Shown: positions 22,140 to 32,084, numbered from the stretch's first letter. The stretch: DNA of 64,000 nt from Pomphorhynchus laevis (GCA_012934845.2 WNNJ02000757.1:26364-90363), one strand, 5' to 3'. The notes: a model not told the origin generated them from the letters alone. Translations and numbers: made by a program.

Positions 22140-22580
22140 AAGAAAGAGATCATGTGAAAGGCTAGGAACTAAAGGATGTAGACCATGCCCTCGTCCCAGA
22201 ACAAAATGATGTGTAAACGTAGAGATAGCAACCCATTTTCAAAGCTCATAAGGTAGAACTAAAATATAAAGTTCTAGAAAACACAGATTGTTTGTCAGTC
22301 GGTTGCATCTACTTCGCACAATGCTCAAAATGTTCAGCTCAATACATCGGTGAGTCAGGATTAACATTCAGTAGACGTTTAAACAACCGCCGGAGCGACA
22401 TCAAAGCAAATTCATGGCAACGTGATGCAGCAGTAGATAGCTGTGGTAATTCCTATAATTGCGATACGGGCATTTTCCGTTATACGATAATTATAAAAAA
22501 TAAAAATGATATGTCAAAAAGACGCAAAATAGAACACAGAGTGATCGGACAAATAATGACGGACCAAGCGCACTGAATCA
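22140..22580 (+). pseudogene. Penelope-like element GIY-YIG fragment
   Basis: CIYFAQCSKCSAQYIGESGLTF (22,307-22,372), RRLNNRRSDIKA, and an end block RRKIEHRVIGQIMTDQ (22,518-22,570), which match the GIY, Arg and Glu-containing parts of the PLE endonuclease. Upstream linker is only partly legible. Confidence 0.8.
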
Positions 22581-22759
22581 ATGAAGATACCATTTATAAC
22601 ATGAATGTTGGAATTACATGAGCATCCGATTTTTAAAAAGTGGTTTAAATTTAGTACGTTTTTTATTCTTTAAATGTTTTAACATACTTGAAGATGTGAT
22701 TTATTTGAAACGTACATTCAGATTGATCCCATACATACTATAAGTAATCTATCTCGTAC

Positions 22760-23222
22760 ATTAAAGGGTACACTTGTGATTAAACGATCCGATATTGTTA
22801 TCAAAAAGGCAGATAAGGTCTCACAGGTAGTTGTCTGGAGTACTAATGATTATGTAAATATAGGCACATCGTGAACTAGTAGAACCAACTTACAAAGTTG
22901 TAGACCAAGATTTTCTTAAAGTTGTGTCAGCAATTATCGATTATCATCTATACACTGCTGTATCCGAGGGTGCATTGTCAGTTGTAGAAGCAGATAGCTT
23001 ACGACCACAATCCCCACAATTCGGAACGTTTTAGCGTTATATACACAAGCTTCTAAAAGCTTGTGTATATAACGAAGGGTGGTTATTGTATATAACGCAG
23101 GGTGGTTATTGTCAAAGAAGAAGATGTTATATATTGGCAATGGTCATACTGTTCGGACCCTGCAATAACATTACACGGACACTGTTAGAGAAGAAAGCAA
23201 GTCTCTTGAAGATAGTCTATTC
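22760..23222 (+). pseudogene. Penelope-like element RT N-terminal scrap
   Basis: KRSDIVIKKADKVSQVVVWSTNDYVN (22,782-22,860) is the conserved pre-palm block. Later frames are broken and a hairpin insertion interrupts at 23,034. Confidence 0.6.
23034..23071. repeat. Perfect 17-bp hairpin
   Basis: GTTATATACACAAGCTT, loop CTAA, then the exact reverse complement. The right arm text is then partly repeated (GTATATAACG, GGGTGGTTATTGT twice) up to 23,112. Confidence 0.85.
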
Positions 23223-23624
23223 TTGACAAATTGTCTTATTCATCGAAGGATCTTAATGATAAGACCAAAAACAGAAGTTCAACAAAGTCTGGGATGGGTT
23301 GTGCATCCTGCTCATCTAGGCTGGGGACCTATTTTTAGATTTACAGGAAACGGTTCAATTTTTAGGGCGTTTGGTATGTATGAATCGGCTCATATATTGA
23401 CAACCAACAGAAGCATTATCGGTTTTCAATCGGAGATTTGCGAAGGCGTGCATAGACTCTATTTTTTAGATTTGTGTACTGGAGAAATATCCACATCCTA
23501 CAGTGAATTACTCAACAAAAACCCCAGTGAGTCTATGGAGGTTTGTACTATTAACGGGATCAAATTCAGAAAATCAAAATCAAGAATACGAATTCCATTA
23601 TCTGAAAGCACGTTGTTAGTTTAA
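23223..23624 (+). CDS. Unrecognised 133-codon ORF abutting tandem array
   Basis: Open frame with protein-like composition (GWVVHPAHLGWGPIFRFTG, YESAHILTTNRSIIGFQSE, LYFLDLCTGEIS). No family recognised. Its last codons (SESTLLV) are provided by the first unit of the 361-bp tandem array, so the natural C-terminus is lost. The start codon at 23,223 is a non-ATG; ATG 23,256 is an alternative. It may be a viral fossil like its neighbours. Confidence 0.35.
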   Translation: MTNCLIHRRILMIRPKTEVQQSLGWVVHPAHLGWGPIFRFTGNGSIFRAFGMYESAHILTTNRSIIGFQSEICEGVHRLYFLDLCTGEISTSYSELLNKNPSESMEVCTINGIKFRKSKSRIRIPLSESTLLV

Positions 23625-24960
23625 GGAGGCTATGCCCATGCTACTACGTTAGCAAATTCTCGGAGATGCCTTTTAAATATATCACAAGGCAGCCGAAACG
23701 ACTGATGGTAGTTCACCCTACTGATGAGTGCTGCCGGCTACCATCAGATCGTCTAGGAGTGATAAGGAAGTCTGCTCTGCATGTAATCGAACTCCGGTTT
23801 TTGGCAAAATTTACAATTATGAAACTGAAGCTTTTTAGCTCCCGGAGCACAGTTTTACACATTCTACGATTAAATTATAAAAACGTATCCGACAAAAGAT
23901 CTTGTGAGAAAGCAAGCAGCGGCAGCAATTAAAATTCCTGCCGAATAAAATTAGGATGATCCGGAAAGCACTTTGTTAGTTTAAAGAGGCTATGCCCATG
24001 CTACTACGTTAGCAAATTCTCGGAGATGCCTTTTAAATATATCACAAGGCAGCCGAAACGACTGATGGTAGTTCACCCTACTGATGAGTGCTGCCGGCTA
24101 CCATCAGATCGTCTAGGAGTGATAAGGAAGTCTGCTCTGCATGTAATCGAACTCCGGTTTTTGGCAAAATTTACAATTATGAAACTGAAGCTTTTTAGCT
24201 CCCGGAGCACAGTTTTACACATTCTACGATTAAATTATAAAAACGTATCCGACAAAGGGATCCTGTGAGAAAGCAAGCAGCGACAGCAATTAAAATTCCT
24301 GCCGAATAAAATTAGGATGATCCGGAAAGCACGTTGTTAGTTTAAAGAGGCTATGCCCATGCTACTACGTTAGCAAATTCTCGGAGATGCCTTTTAAATA
24401 TATCACAAGGCAGCCGAAACGACTGATGGTAGTTCACCCTACTGATGAGTGCTGCCGGCTACCATCAGATCGTCTAGGAGTGATAAGGAAGTCTGCTCTG
24501 CATGTAATCGAACTCCGGTTTTTGGCAAAATTTACAATTATGAAACTGAAGCTTTTTAGCTCCCGGAGCACAGTTTTACACATTCTACGATTAAATTATA
24601 AAAACGTATCCGACAAAGGGATCCTGTGAGAAAGCAAGCAGCGACAGCAATTAAAATTCCTGCCGAATAAAATTAGGATGATCCGGAAAGCACGTTGTTA
24701 GTTTAAAGAGGCTATGCCCATGCTACTACGTTAGCAAATTCTCGGAGATGCTTTTAAATATATCACAAGGCAGCCGAAACGACTGATGGTAGTTCACCCT
24801 ACTGATGAGTGCTGCCGGCTACCATCAGATCGTCTAGGAGTGATAAGAAAGTCTGCTCTGCATGTAATCGAACTCCGGTTTTTGGCAAAATTTACAATTA
24901 TGAAACTGAAGCTTTTTAGCTCCCGGAGCACAGTTTTACACATTCTACGATTAAATTATA
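23603..24960 (+). repeat. Tandem array, ~3.75 copies of a 361-bp unit with hammerhead strands
   Basis: Units begin at 23,603, 23,963, 24,323 and 24,684 (period 360-361) and are nearly identical. The last is truncated at 24,958 where TA-rich DNA starts. Each unit contains, in order, GGCAGCC-GAAAC, a 10-nt stem strand, CACCCTA-CTGATGA-GTGCTGCC, the complementary stem strand, and GTC-TAGGAGTG (first unit: 23,688-23,761). The 80-codon frames in each unit are not considered genes. Tandem 170-400-bp hammerhead repeats are the form taken by metazoan retrozymes. Confidence 0.85.
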
Positions 24961-25132
24961 TATATATTTATAAATATATATAATAGTAATGCACGAATGT
25001 GCTGAGTAGACAACGGTCCAGGATTTCTTACGAAATACGGCATTTTTACTAAATTGTGTGTTGCTTGATAGACTGGACTTCGATTCACGACTTTCAGTCA
25101 CCATGTCACTTCTAGACATGGTGTCTGTATAT
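24961..25132. repeat. Fragment related to the 15.5/53.4-kb repeat family
   Basis: After TA-rich DNA, 25,000-25,125 follows the layout of the 53.4-kb family on the plus strand (AACGGTCCAGG, GTTGCTTGATAGACTGGACTTCGAT, then CACTTCTAGAC). It stops at the complement of the hammerhead GTC, so it ends at the predicted cleavage site. Confidence 0.5.
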
Positions 25133-25198
25133 ATACAGTCTATATATATGGAAGTCTGCTTGACTTCCATATATAGAGGATCAAACTTTCGGATGCTT

Positions 25199-25244
<46 letters not shown>

Positions 25245-25317
25245 AAGCATCCGAAAGTTTGATCCTCTATATATGGAAGTCAAGCAGACTTCCATATATA
25301 TAGACTGTATATATGGT
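25133..25317. repeat. Palindrome with (TA)n centre
   Basis: Arms 25,133-25,203 and about 25,239-25,317 are reverse complements, with a (TA)n core. Each arm contains the block AGGATCAAACTTTCGGATGC, also found in both arms of the 60-61 kb fold-back. Confidence 0.85.
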
Positions 25318-25335
25318 TTAAAGCGAGCAAGTACA

Positions 25336-25912
25336 ACTGAGAATAATAATCTGCCTAACAATCAAGAAAAAGACATGTATCTTTACATTTACATTTTACT
25401 GGTGAAGGGAAGGGCGATCACATGTATCCAAGCAGGGATTGATATCTCAGTGGTTGGTGAGCTCGTATGCCCGATTCTAAAGGGTGCCGGGAGACAATTA
25501 GTGGCAAACAACGCAGCAATGTTGGCATACGATCATATCAGAAACAGGGACGAGGCATTTGATCAAGAATTTTTTCAGCCGCGGTTTACGGGAGTATCAA
25601 GTGCGGGCTGATTGGGGATCAGCTCGTGAGAAAGGGTTGTACGGCCCAGATGGGATATGGGCGTACACTGAAAATGCGTATATGCCCGGGGCCGAAAGGC
25701 TTTTGCCTACTCAATGCACAATATGTCATTCGTGCCCTAACCTTGACTGTAGCGACAAAGATTAATTGGTGGAGTACAAATCATCATGTGGGGACAGCTG
25801 GGAATAGTGATTACGTAAATAAACGTTTTATGAGCTATGGCATGGATATTGCGAATGCTTAAAAATAATTTATCTGCAGTCTTCGGTGTTTCTTGGTTTT
25901 ATTAATATATAC
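25336..25912 (+). pseudogene. Endogenous viral element: totivirus-like capsid fragment II, second copy
   Basis: Duplicate of 14,728-15,310, including upstream ATAATAATCTGCCT and downstream CAGTCTTCGGTGTTTCTT flanks. Frame broken by indels near 25,590 and 25,690. Blocks such as AYTENAYMPGAE and ATKINWWSTNHH remain. It matches the 14.8-kb copy closely and differs more from the 47.8-kb copy. See that entry for the basis of the viral call. Confidence 0.65.
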
Positions 25913-26111
25913 ACGGTCATGTTATGAATGTCACAATTTTGCGTGGAGGTTTCAAAACGGTAAGTGAAAAAACAACGAACAGCGTTGAATAGCACAATTA
26001 ATGTGTGATAGCGCACTGAACACATTTTACAGATGTCATTTACCGTATATATAAAAACGCATGAGCATTAAACAGTTTTTTTTATTATTTTTTAATTTTT
26101 TCAAGAAAAAA

Positions 26112-26146
26112 TTTCATGAGTACTGTCGGAGCAGTACTCATGAAAC
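26112..26146. repeat. 14-bp hairpin
   Basis: TTTCATGAGTACTG, loop TCGGAG, then its reverse complement. Role unknown; it sits next to a PLE fragment. Confidence 0.8.
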
Positions 26147-26249
26147 TGTTCAATGCATGAGAATTGAACAGTTTTAATTAACAATTGCTGAAAAGCAATT
26201 ATTTGGGTTGGAGCGATATCAAGATTTAATTCGTTCGAGAGACACTGGA

Positions 26250-27300
26250 GGTAATAATCTCTAACAACATATCCGAATTTAACGAAAATATGTTCCACCA
26301 ATTGATAGGCACGGCAATGGGTAATCCCGTAGCTCCCACTTACGCAATAATAATCAATGCATGCGTATGAACAAAGAATATTGAGATCCCTGAGTAGCAA
26401 CCTATAATGTACTGTAGGTAAATCGATGATATTTTTATGATGTTCAAAATGATAATGTGATAGCAGAAATTAAAGAAACTTTTGACACAGCCGGACCTTT
26501 AAAATTTGAGACGACGGAGAGGAAAAGCGTTAATTTTATGGAGGTTAGAATATATTTGTACACAAACAATAAAATACAGACTAAGTTGTATCGGAACATG
26601 TTATATCGCCTGGAACAAATGACTATTTCACTTATCAAATAATTGAGAGAGTAAAAAGTGAGAAGCTACTTTTTAAAATACAGTTTAAAATACAGACTGA
26701 GTTGTATCGGAAGCCATCGTATATTCTGACGTTCATACACGGATCCAGCTGTCATCCAAAATACATTAAAAGGAATATGATAAAAGCTGAAGCTGAACGC
26801 ATTATTCATATCTGTAGCACTAAGGGGCAAACCATAAAACATTTAAAATTACTAATAAATGATCTTATGCAAAGGGGTTATAATAAACCGACAGTGCAAA
26901 ATATTGTAAACAGCGCACTCGTACGATCGTATGTAACTGGAGTACAGGACGATACAATGGCAAAAAAACGCTCTCGGATAGTGATTGATTATTGCCCTCC
27001 GTTTAAACAGATCACAAAAGATATAAATAAAAAGGTTGATGAGGTTAATGCCAAGTTTAATGTAAAAATTAGTACACCTCAGATATTCTTCCGATTTCCT
27101 AGCACTATTCAATCATCACTGTTATGCATCAAGTTAATTTTATAGAGGTTAGAAGAAGCGTAAGGAACTTTATTGGATAGCACAATTAATGACTGATAGA
27201 TCGCTAAACAGTGAAGTGATAGGTGCACTGAAATCGGTGAAGAACAACATTTAAGATGCTATCATATATTTATGCTGTTATATTTATATTTTTACAATTG
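26250..27300 (+). pseudogene. Penelope-like element, RT palm to GIY-YIG end
   Basis: Motif B (LIGTAMGNPVAPTYA, 26,302-26,346), degraded motif C near 26,425, and a 147-codon frame 26,702-27,145 with YRKPSYILTFIHGSSCHPKYIKR and IDYCPPFKQITKDIN, the PLE thumb/linker. The first half of GIY-YIG is missing, but the end block RKELYWIAQLMTD (27,150-27,200) remains. An internal deletion therefore joins linker to nuclease end. Sister of the palm fragment at 16.13-16.56 kb. Confidence 0.78.
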
Positions 27301-27311
27301 TAGATAATATT

Positions 27312-27360
27312 TTCCTGAAGAAAGCCACTAGTTTGTCGAAAGCTTGAATAAAACGATTAT
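27312..27360 (+). ncRNA. Small hammerhead-like motif after PLE end
   Basis: CTGAAGA at 27,315-27,321 fits CTGANGA, followed by CGAAAGC at 27,337-27,343. Helix II is poor and the GTC is not clear. Position, about 110 nt after the GIY-YIG end block, supports it as a PLE 3' motif. Confidence 0.4.
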
Positions 27361-27604
27361 CTTTGTGTTTCCGGTAAAAAAAGTATTCAGATCCGGAACT
27401 ATGCTAACTCGATGGATGGTAATAAAGATAACTGGACATTAGCTATCCTTACAAGCACATTGCAAAACCGATAGATTCACTGTGTGTTTCTTCCGTTTTT
27501 ATTGCATATATACATTAGTTTTTCTTTTCTTTGTTGCTAATTGTATCACTTTAAAAGGACTATTGAAATAGTTGAAAATTCGTGATTAACATTCTCTTGT
27601 TTCT

Positions 27605-28310
27605 TCCTGATGTTTATACGCCGTGAACGATTAATGAACATATCGAATGTATCAATGGACTATATTAGGAAGTGTTTTGGCGGCACTTTTATGAAATTTT
27701 TGGTTAAGACTATCAACGATGAAAAGAAACTAATTAGTAGGCAATGCTCCATCGAGTATATAAAGCAATGCAGAACGCATGGTGCGATTCCCATTTTTAT
27801 TCGCTTTAAATGTGGTGTTGACAATTTTAACTAATCTAAAATGCAAAATAAAATACAAAATATGCTAATGTCATTCTCCGTACAAGAAGCTAGAAGACAA
27901 ATCAGTAAACTTCGCAATACCCTTAGATACTGTTGGCAAAATATTATTCGGTGCATGAACAGTGAGCAAATTCTATTTATAGAGCACTATATTAATAACG
28001 TGAGTAATCGACATAGATTAAAGATACAACATAGACATGCTAATAAATTGAATAGACTAGTTCGTATAAATACCAAAATGAATATTTTGGAACAAATGGT
28101 AAACTATATTTATATGTCTCATAGAAATATTTCATTATCTGAAGAAGAATTACTTAACTTGGGGCTTAACTTTGTGCCAACAAGCAATCAATCAGAAATT
28201 GATATTCTTTGTGATTCTGAGTACATGCTATCTAAATTACCTAATTCTAGCTTTCTAAAAATCATTCAGTATGACTTAAGTTTTTCTCTTAAGTCTTTCT
28301 CTTAAGTTTC
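27605..28310 (+). pseudogene. Penelope-like element N-terminal region
   Basis: Two frames, 27,610-27,834 and 27,841-28,305 (154 codons). The second ends with NISLSEEELLNLGLNFVPT, the conserved block that starts PLE RT proteins, preceded by a basic helical region. The pair is separated by one stop (27,832-27,834). The downstream sequence is a run of repeated TCTCTTAAGT text and the RT is absent. Confidence 0.65.
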
Positions 28311-28399
28311 ACTGCTAAATCACTGTAACTTAAGGGCCCTTTTTGTGCTAGTGTCGATGCAATTGTTTTCACTAACATGCTAGCTTCTTTGCCAAATCC

Positions 28400-28870
28400 T
28401 CCTGCTGTTGAAAAGACTAATGGAACAAATGAACAGTTTTTAATTCTTCGCATTCTTTCACTGTACTTCGATTTTTTTCGGTTTTCTTGTACTCGAAGGC
28501 CGATTCAGGTGCACGAGTAATGCTTGATTGAGCTTGTGTTGAAAATACATTGACGTCGTAGAACGTTCGATCGAATCGAGAACCGTAAACACCAGAGCAT
28601 ACTATATCTAGCCGTGCACATTGATTGTTCGTTGTTGCTGAGTTTTCAAAGGTAATATTATCGGGAACATTCATTAACTCCGGTTCAATTCCGACATTGT
28701 GGCCAACTAAGCTCAGAGCACTTGCTATTGTATCCCGGACTGCATTATGTAGGATGATCGGTAGTGCTCCATAATTGCATGATAGTGCGTGCGCTAAGGT
28801 TATATTCGACCCGCAGTAACACACTCGCTTATCGAGACTTGAACCAAGTTACCATATCGTGCGTTGATTG
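28400..28870 (-). pseudogene. RLE-type non-LTR element, C-terminal copy
   Basis: Near-identical to bases 1-260 of the window over the shared part, then continues past it to the true 3' end. Blocks: CYCGSN...HALSC, HNAVRDTIASALSLVGHNV, CARLDIVCSG, RTFYDVNVF. The last two hold the acidic residues expected for the PD-(D/E)XK nuclease. The 135-codon frame (28,824-28,417) is open. It is cut at ~28,875 by hAT sequence. Confidence 0.8.
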
Positions 28871-28875
28871 CATCG

Positions 28876-29881
28876 TGCGTTGATTGCAAGGTTGGCTAAT
28901 TAATGATAAAGGTTTTTTAATAGCTTTGAAATCTTGAAATCTTCTTTGGAATTCAGAATGCAGGTCTTGTGTTATTGCACTATATTTAAAAAAATCTGTA
29001 TTTTTCAATGATTCTCGCCGTGCTTGCAATGAGGGGAAATGATTTAATAATTTATTATTAAAGTTTTCAGCAAATAAATTGAGTTTTGTCATAAATGCTT
29101 TGACGTTTGAGTGCATATTGAAAGCGAATTGGTGTTTCCCTTGTAGATTTATATTTAGTTCATTCAAATATTTTACGATATCTACTGAAAACGAGAAATC
29201 GTTTAGCCAAGCCTTATTTTGCAATTCAGGAAAATCATGTAGTTTTTCTTTTATCGACAAGAAGGATACTATTTCATCAAGCAAATATTGAAATCTGTCC
29301 AAAACTTTACCAATGCTAAGCCATCTCACTTCAGTGTAATAAGGAATTTCGTAGAAGTCACTTTCAATTTCTTTCAAAAATTCAACAAACTGTCGATGAT
29401 TTACGGCACGTCCTCGGATAAAATTCACAACTTTGGTCACAACAGTAACGACGTGATTCAATTTCAAAACTTTTCTGCATAGCACTTCTTGATGAATAAT
29501 GCAGTGCAAAAATAATATATTGTGCTCTGGTTGCAACTCTTTTACTTTGTCGCGAATTCGTTTAAGTAAGCCTACATTTTTCCCTGTTAAACTAGGACAA
29601 CCATCCGTAGTGACGCTTACTATTTTATTCCAAGTTAAACTTACTTTAACTAAACACTCTTCAACAGCGAGAAAGAAGTCTTCACCAGTAGTTGTATCTT
29701 TCATTGGATGCACACTAAGTAGTTCCTCGCTAATTTCACATTTCTTGTTAATGCCGCGAATAAATATTAATAATTGACTTGTATCAGTAATATCGCAGGA
29801 CTCATCTAAAGCCAGAGAACAAAAGGTAAAATCAGCAATTTTTGTTCTTTTACAAATTATGTTCATTTTACAAATATTCAA
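28876..29881 (-). pseudogene. hAT-family transposase fragment (GTF2IRD2/ZBED-like)
   Basis: A 350-codon open frame. Diagnostic text: SLALDESCDITDTSQLLIFI (first catalytic Asp region), VTTDGCPSLTGKN (second Asp), HCIIHQEVLC, VNFIRGRAVNHRQF, and EVRWLSIGKVLDRF. This matches the hAT clade giving rise to GTF2IRD2/SCAND3/ZBED5-type proteins. It lacks the N-terminal BED finger and the C-terminal dimerisation region with the catalytic Glu. The final ~15 codons of the frame are read from antisense RLE-element DNA, so the C-terminus is a chimera. Not an active transposase. Confidence 0.88.
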
Positions 29882-31015
29882 TTGTCAACCACAATTAATT
29901 TTGTCGGTAACATTTTGGTAAATAACAATCTATTAAGTTGGTTTCTTAATAAAGATGACTGGACTAATTTGTTGGTTCTCTGCACTCAGAAATGTAATTT
30001 TTTATTTGGATCTCAGATGTGGGACCAGGTTGATGGTTTAGCCATGGGAAATCCACTAGCACCTGTACTAGCGGAAATTTATATGAGGTACTGGGAGGCA
30101 AGATTTGTTTAAGAATTTAATTTTGTTATTAATTGGTATCGTTATGTAGACGATGTTTTTATTGTCTGCGAAAACAATGTTAATGACCACTATTTGTTAA
30201 GTAAATTAAATTCAAAAGAGCCGCATATACAGTGGAATGTTGATTTAGAAATTGAAACTGATTTACCTTCCTTTTTTCCGAAAGGGCTATTAAAAAAGCT
30301 TACTATAAAAGTTGTGGTGTTGTGAAAAGAAAGAAATATTTTGGACCTTCGAAACAAAAAATATATTTCGGAATTCCTTTAATTAATAAAAAATGGAACT
30401 CCTTATTTAATAAATTTATATATAAACATAAAATATCTAGTACGGATGTAATAATTAATAATAATTCACATACCAGCATGGCAGGTATTCAATTGGTCTC
30501 CATGTTGTTGCTGGCTTCGAACACGTTAAAAATTGATGATCCATTACGATTGATACCAATGTTAGGTTGTAAGGAATCTATGAATTCCATAGATCGTATG
30601 TTAACATACTGACAGTTGTACTTCACTGGGTACGAGGATCAGAATGAGATTTAAAAAGCAAAGAAGCGTGCCGTCACAGCAACCTTCAAGTGGGCTAAGC
30701 TAGTAAACCAAAGCTACTACTATAAAAGCTTACTATAAAATTTGTGATGTTGTGAAAAGAAAGAAATATGTTGGACCTTCGAAACAAAAAATATATCACG
30801 GAATTCCTTTTATTAATAAAAAATGGAACTCCTTATTTAATAAATTTAAATATAAAAATAACATATCTAGTAATACTACGGATGTAATAATTTACAATAA
30901 AAAATTGCCTAAATTGCATTACATTTTTAAATTAAAACCAAAATTTAATGAAATGTCCGTTGACTATAAGATAACCTATGATAACTGTTCCTCATCTTAT
31001 ATTGGTTAAACTGGA
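29882..31015 (+). pseudogene. Penelope-like element fragment, split and partly duplicated
   Basis: RT motif B (QVDGLAMGNPLAPVLAEIYM, 30,028-30,087), motif C RYVDDVF (30,142-30,162), then a linker and the start of GIY-YIG (YKITYDNCSSSYIG, 30,965-31,006). A ~150-bp stretch (30,290-30,455) is repeated at 30,720-30,885, and 30,460-30,720 between them is not PLE text. Motif B style (DG.AMG.PL.P) differs from the other PLEs here (GT.MGT), so this is a separate PLE lineage. Confidence 0.75.
30460..30722 (+). pseudogene. Possible upstream piece of the mononegavirus-like N gene
   Basis: One frame with two stops reads as protein (GIQLVSMLLLASNTLKIDD, IPMLGCKESMNSIDRML, AVTATFKWAKLVNQSYYYK). It interrupts the PLE and lies directly upstream of the N-like block, in the same orientation. 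I infer an N-terminal segment of that nucleoprotein; sequence alone does not prove it. Confidence 0.4.
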
Positions 31016-31939
31016 CAAGGATTGGGAATGGGTCCTATGATGAGCCCTTGGTCAGGTACCCTTTGACTGTTCTGCCGAACCAATTGAACGCTATCCTTTA
31101 AGACTTGAACTTTTTACACACAGACAAAGTAATATACTCAACAAATTAGCTGCTGCTATTGACTATTTTCTATCGAATACCCAATGTGGGGAGTTCCTTA
31201 AGATCAGATATTCTACACTTACTACACGTTATGAAGATCATGCAATTTTAAAATACATGTTAGCTGCTCATAAGTTTCTACCCAACCAGTCAGGAACAGA
31301 CTTTTCCACTCTCTTAGTTATGAAAAGATCGGCAAAAGAAATGCACAGTATCTTCAATTCCGAAGATGAAGTTTCAAATACTTGCAGTTTACTGCCTTAT
31401 TCACGTAGTCTTGATCTCATCTCTAAGAGTCAATACTCACTGAACGAAAGCCCCGCTTTGAGTACCACTTTAATTGTTTGTTGGGATTGTTAGGGAAACA
31501 CCAATTTCTCAATGTTGCAAGGTGTGATATTGACGTAAATCCCTATCTAATGCTTGCGGTAAAAATCATGTCTTGTATCGGGACCACCACAGAGGTAGGA
31601 GAGTACTTCTTTACACCGGAAGAGGTCAGCTCTGGAGCCGTGAGACCTACAAAGTCAGAGGGCATAAAGCTAAGAGACATCGCCAAAACCATAATCAGAG
31701 AGATACACGATCAGAGAACCATATTATATAGACTAGACATCATGCTACTTAAAAATTCCACCGGACAAATAGCCCAACCTAGAAGAGGCTCACTTGCGGA
31801 GTACATAAGAGGACTACCTCTTGAGTTAGAAATACCGTCAAATATAGGGAAGGATGAACCAGCCATCTACGACCCAGATGATGAAGACGATACAACCAGC
31901 CAAATCTCTGAGGCCATGTCAGAGTTTAGGATTGACTAA
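31016..31939 (+). pseudogene. Endogenous viral element: mononegavirus-like nucleoprotein (N) fragment
   Basis: Coding text from ~31,045 (one frame to ~31,480, then a frameshift into 31,478-31,939). Blocks: FLKIRYSTLTTRYEDHAILK, NPYLMLAVKIMSCIGTTTEV, and an acidic tail (DPDDEDDTT) ending at TAA 31,937. The aromatic/basic KIRYSTL..RY segment and acidic C-terminus suit an N protein that coats viral RNA. The strongest support is context: a gene-junction-like signal and a P-like ORF follow in order. Virus family not determined. Confidence 0.62.
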
Positions 31940-31995
31940 ACAACAGCCACTTTTGAAGCTTTTAAATATAAAAATCAACACAGATATAACATTGA

Positions 31996-32024
31996 CTAGA
32001 ATAGTGAAAAAAACTCATTATCTT
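31996..32024 (+). promoter_or_regulatory. Fossil mononegavirus gene junction (stop/polyadenylation-start)
   Basis: TAGTGAAAAAAACTCATT: an A7 tract at 32,007-32,013 followed by CT. Rhabdovirus mRNA-sense junctions end genes with a U-rich template copied as TATGAAAAAAACT before the next start. It lies between the N-like stop (31,939) and the P-like ATG (32,085), where it should be. Confidence 0.6.
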
Positions 32025-32084
32025 TAAACTATACAACACTACATAACAAGTAAATACATACTATCCCAAACCAATTAACCAAAG

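Noticed and set aside
23603..24960. CRISPR array
   Set aside because: Repeats are 361 bp with no short unique spacers, and the context is eukaryotic.
24026..24983. Three identical ~80-codon ORFs (MPFKYITRQ...) in the tandem array
   Set aside because: They are explained by repetition of the 361-bp unit. The frame covers the hammerhead strands and similar text at 60.7/61.3 kb reflects RNA-motif conservation, not protein.
25058..25361. Two identical antisense ORFs rich in YIYIYI
   Set aside because: Artefact of a palindrome with a (TA)n centre.
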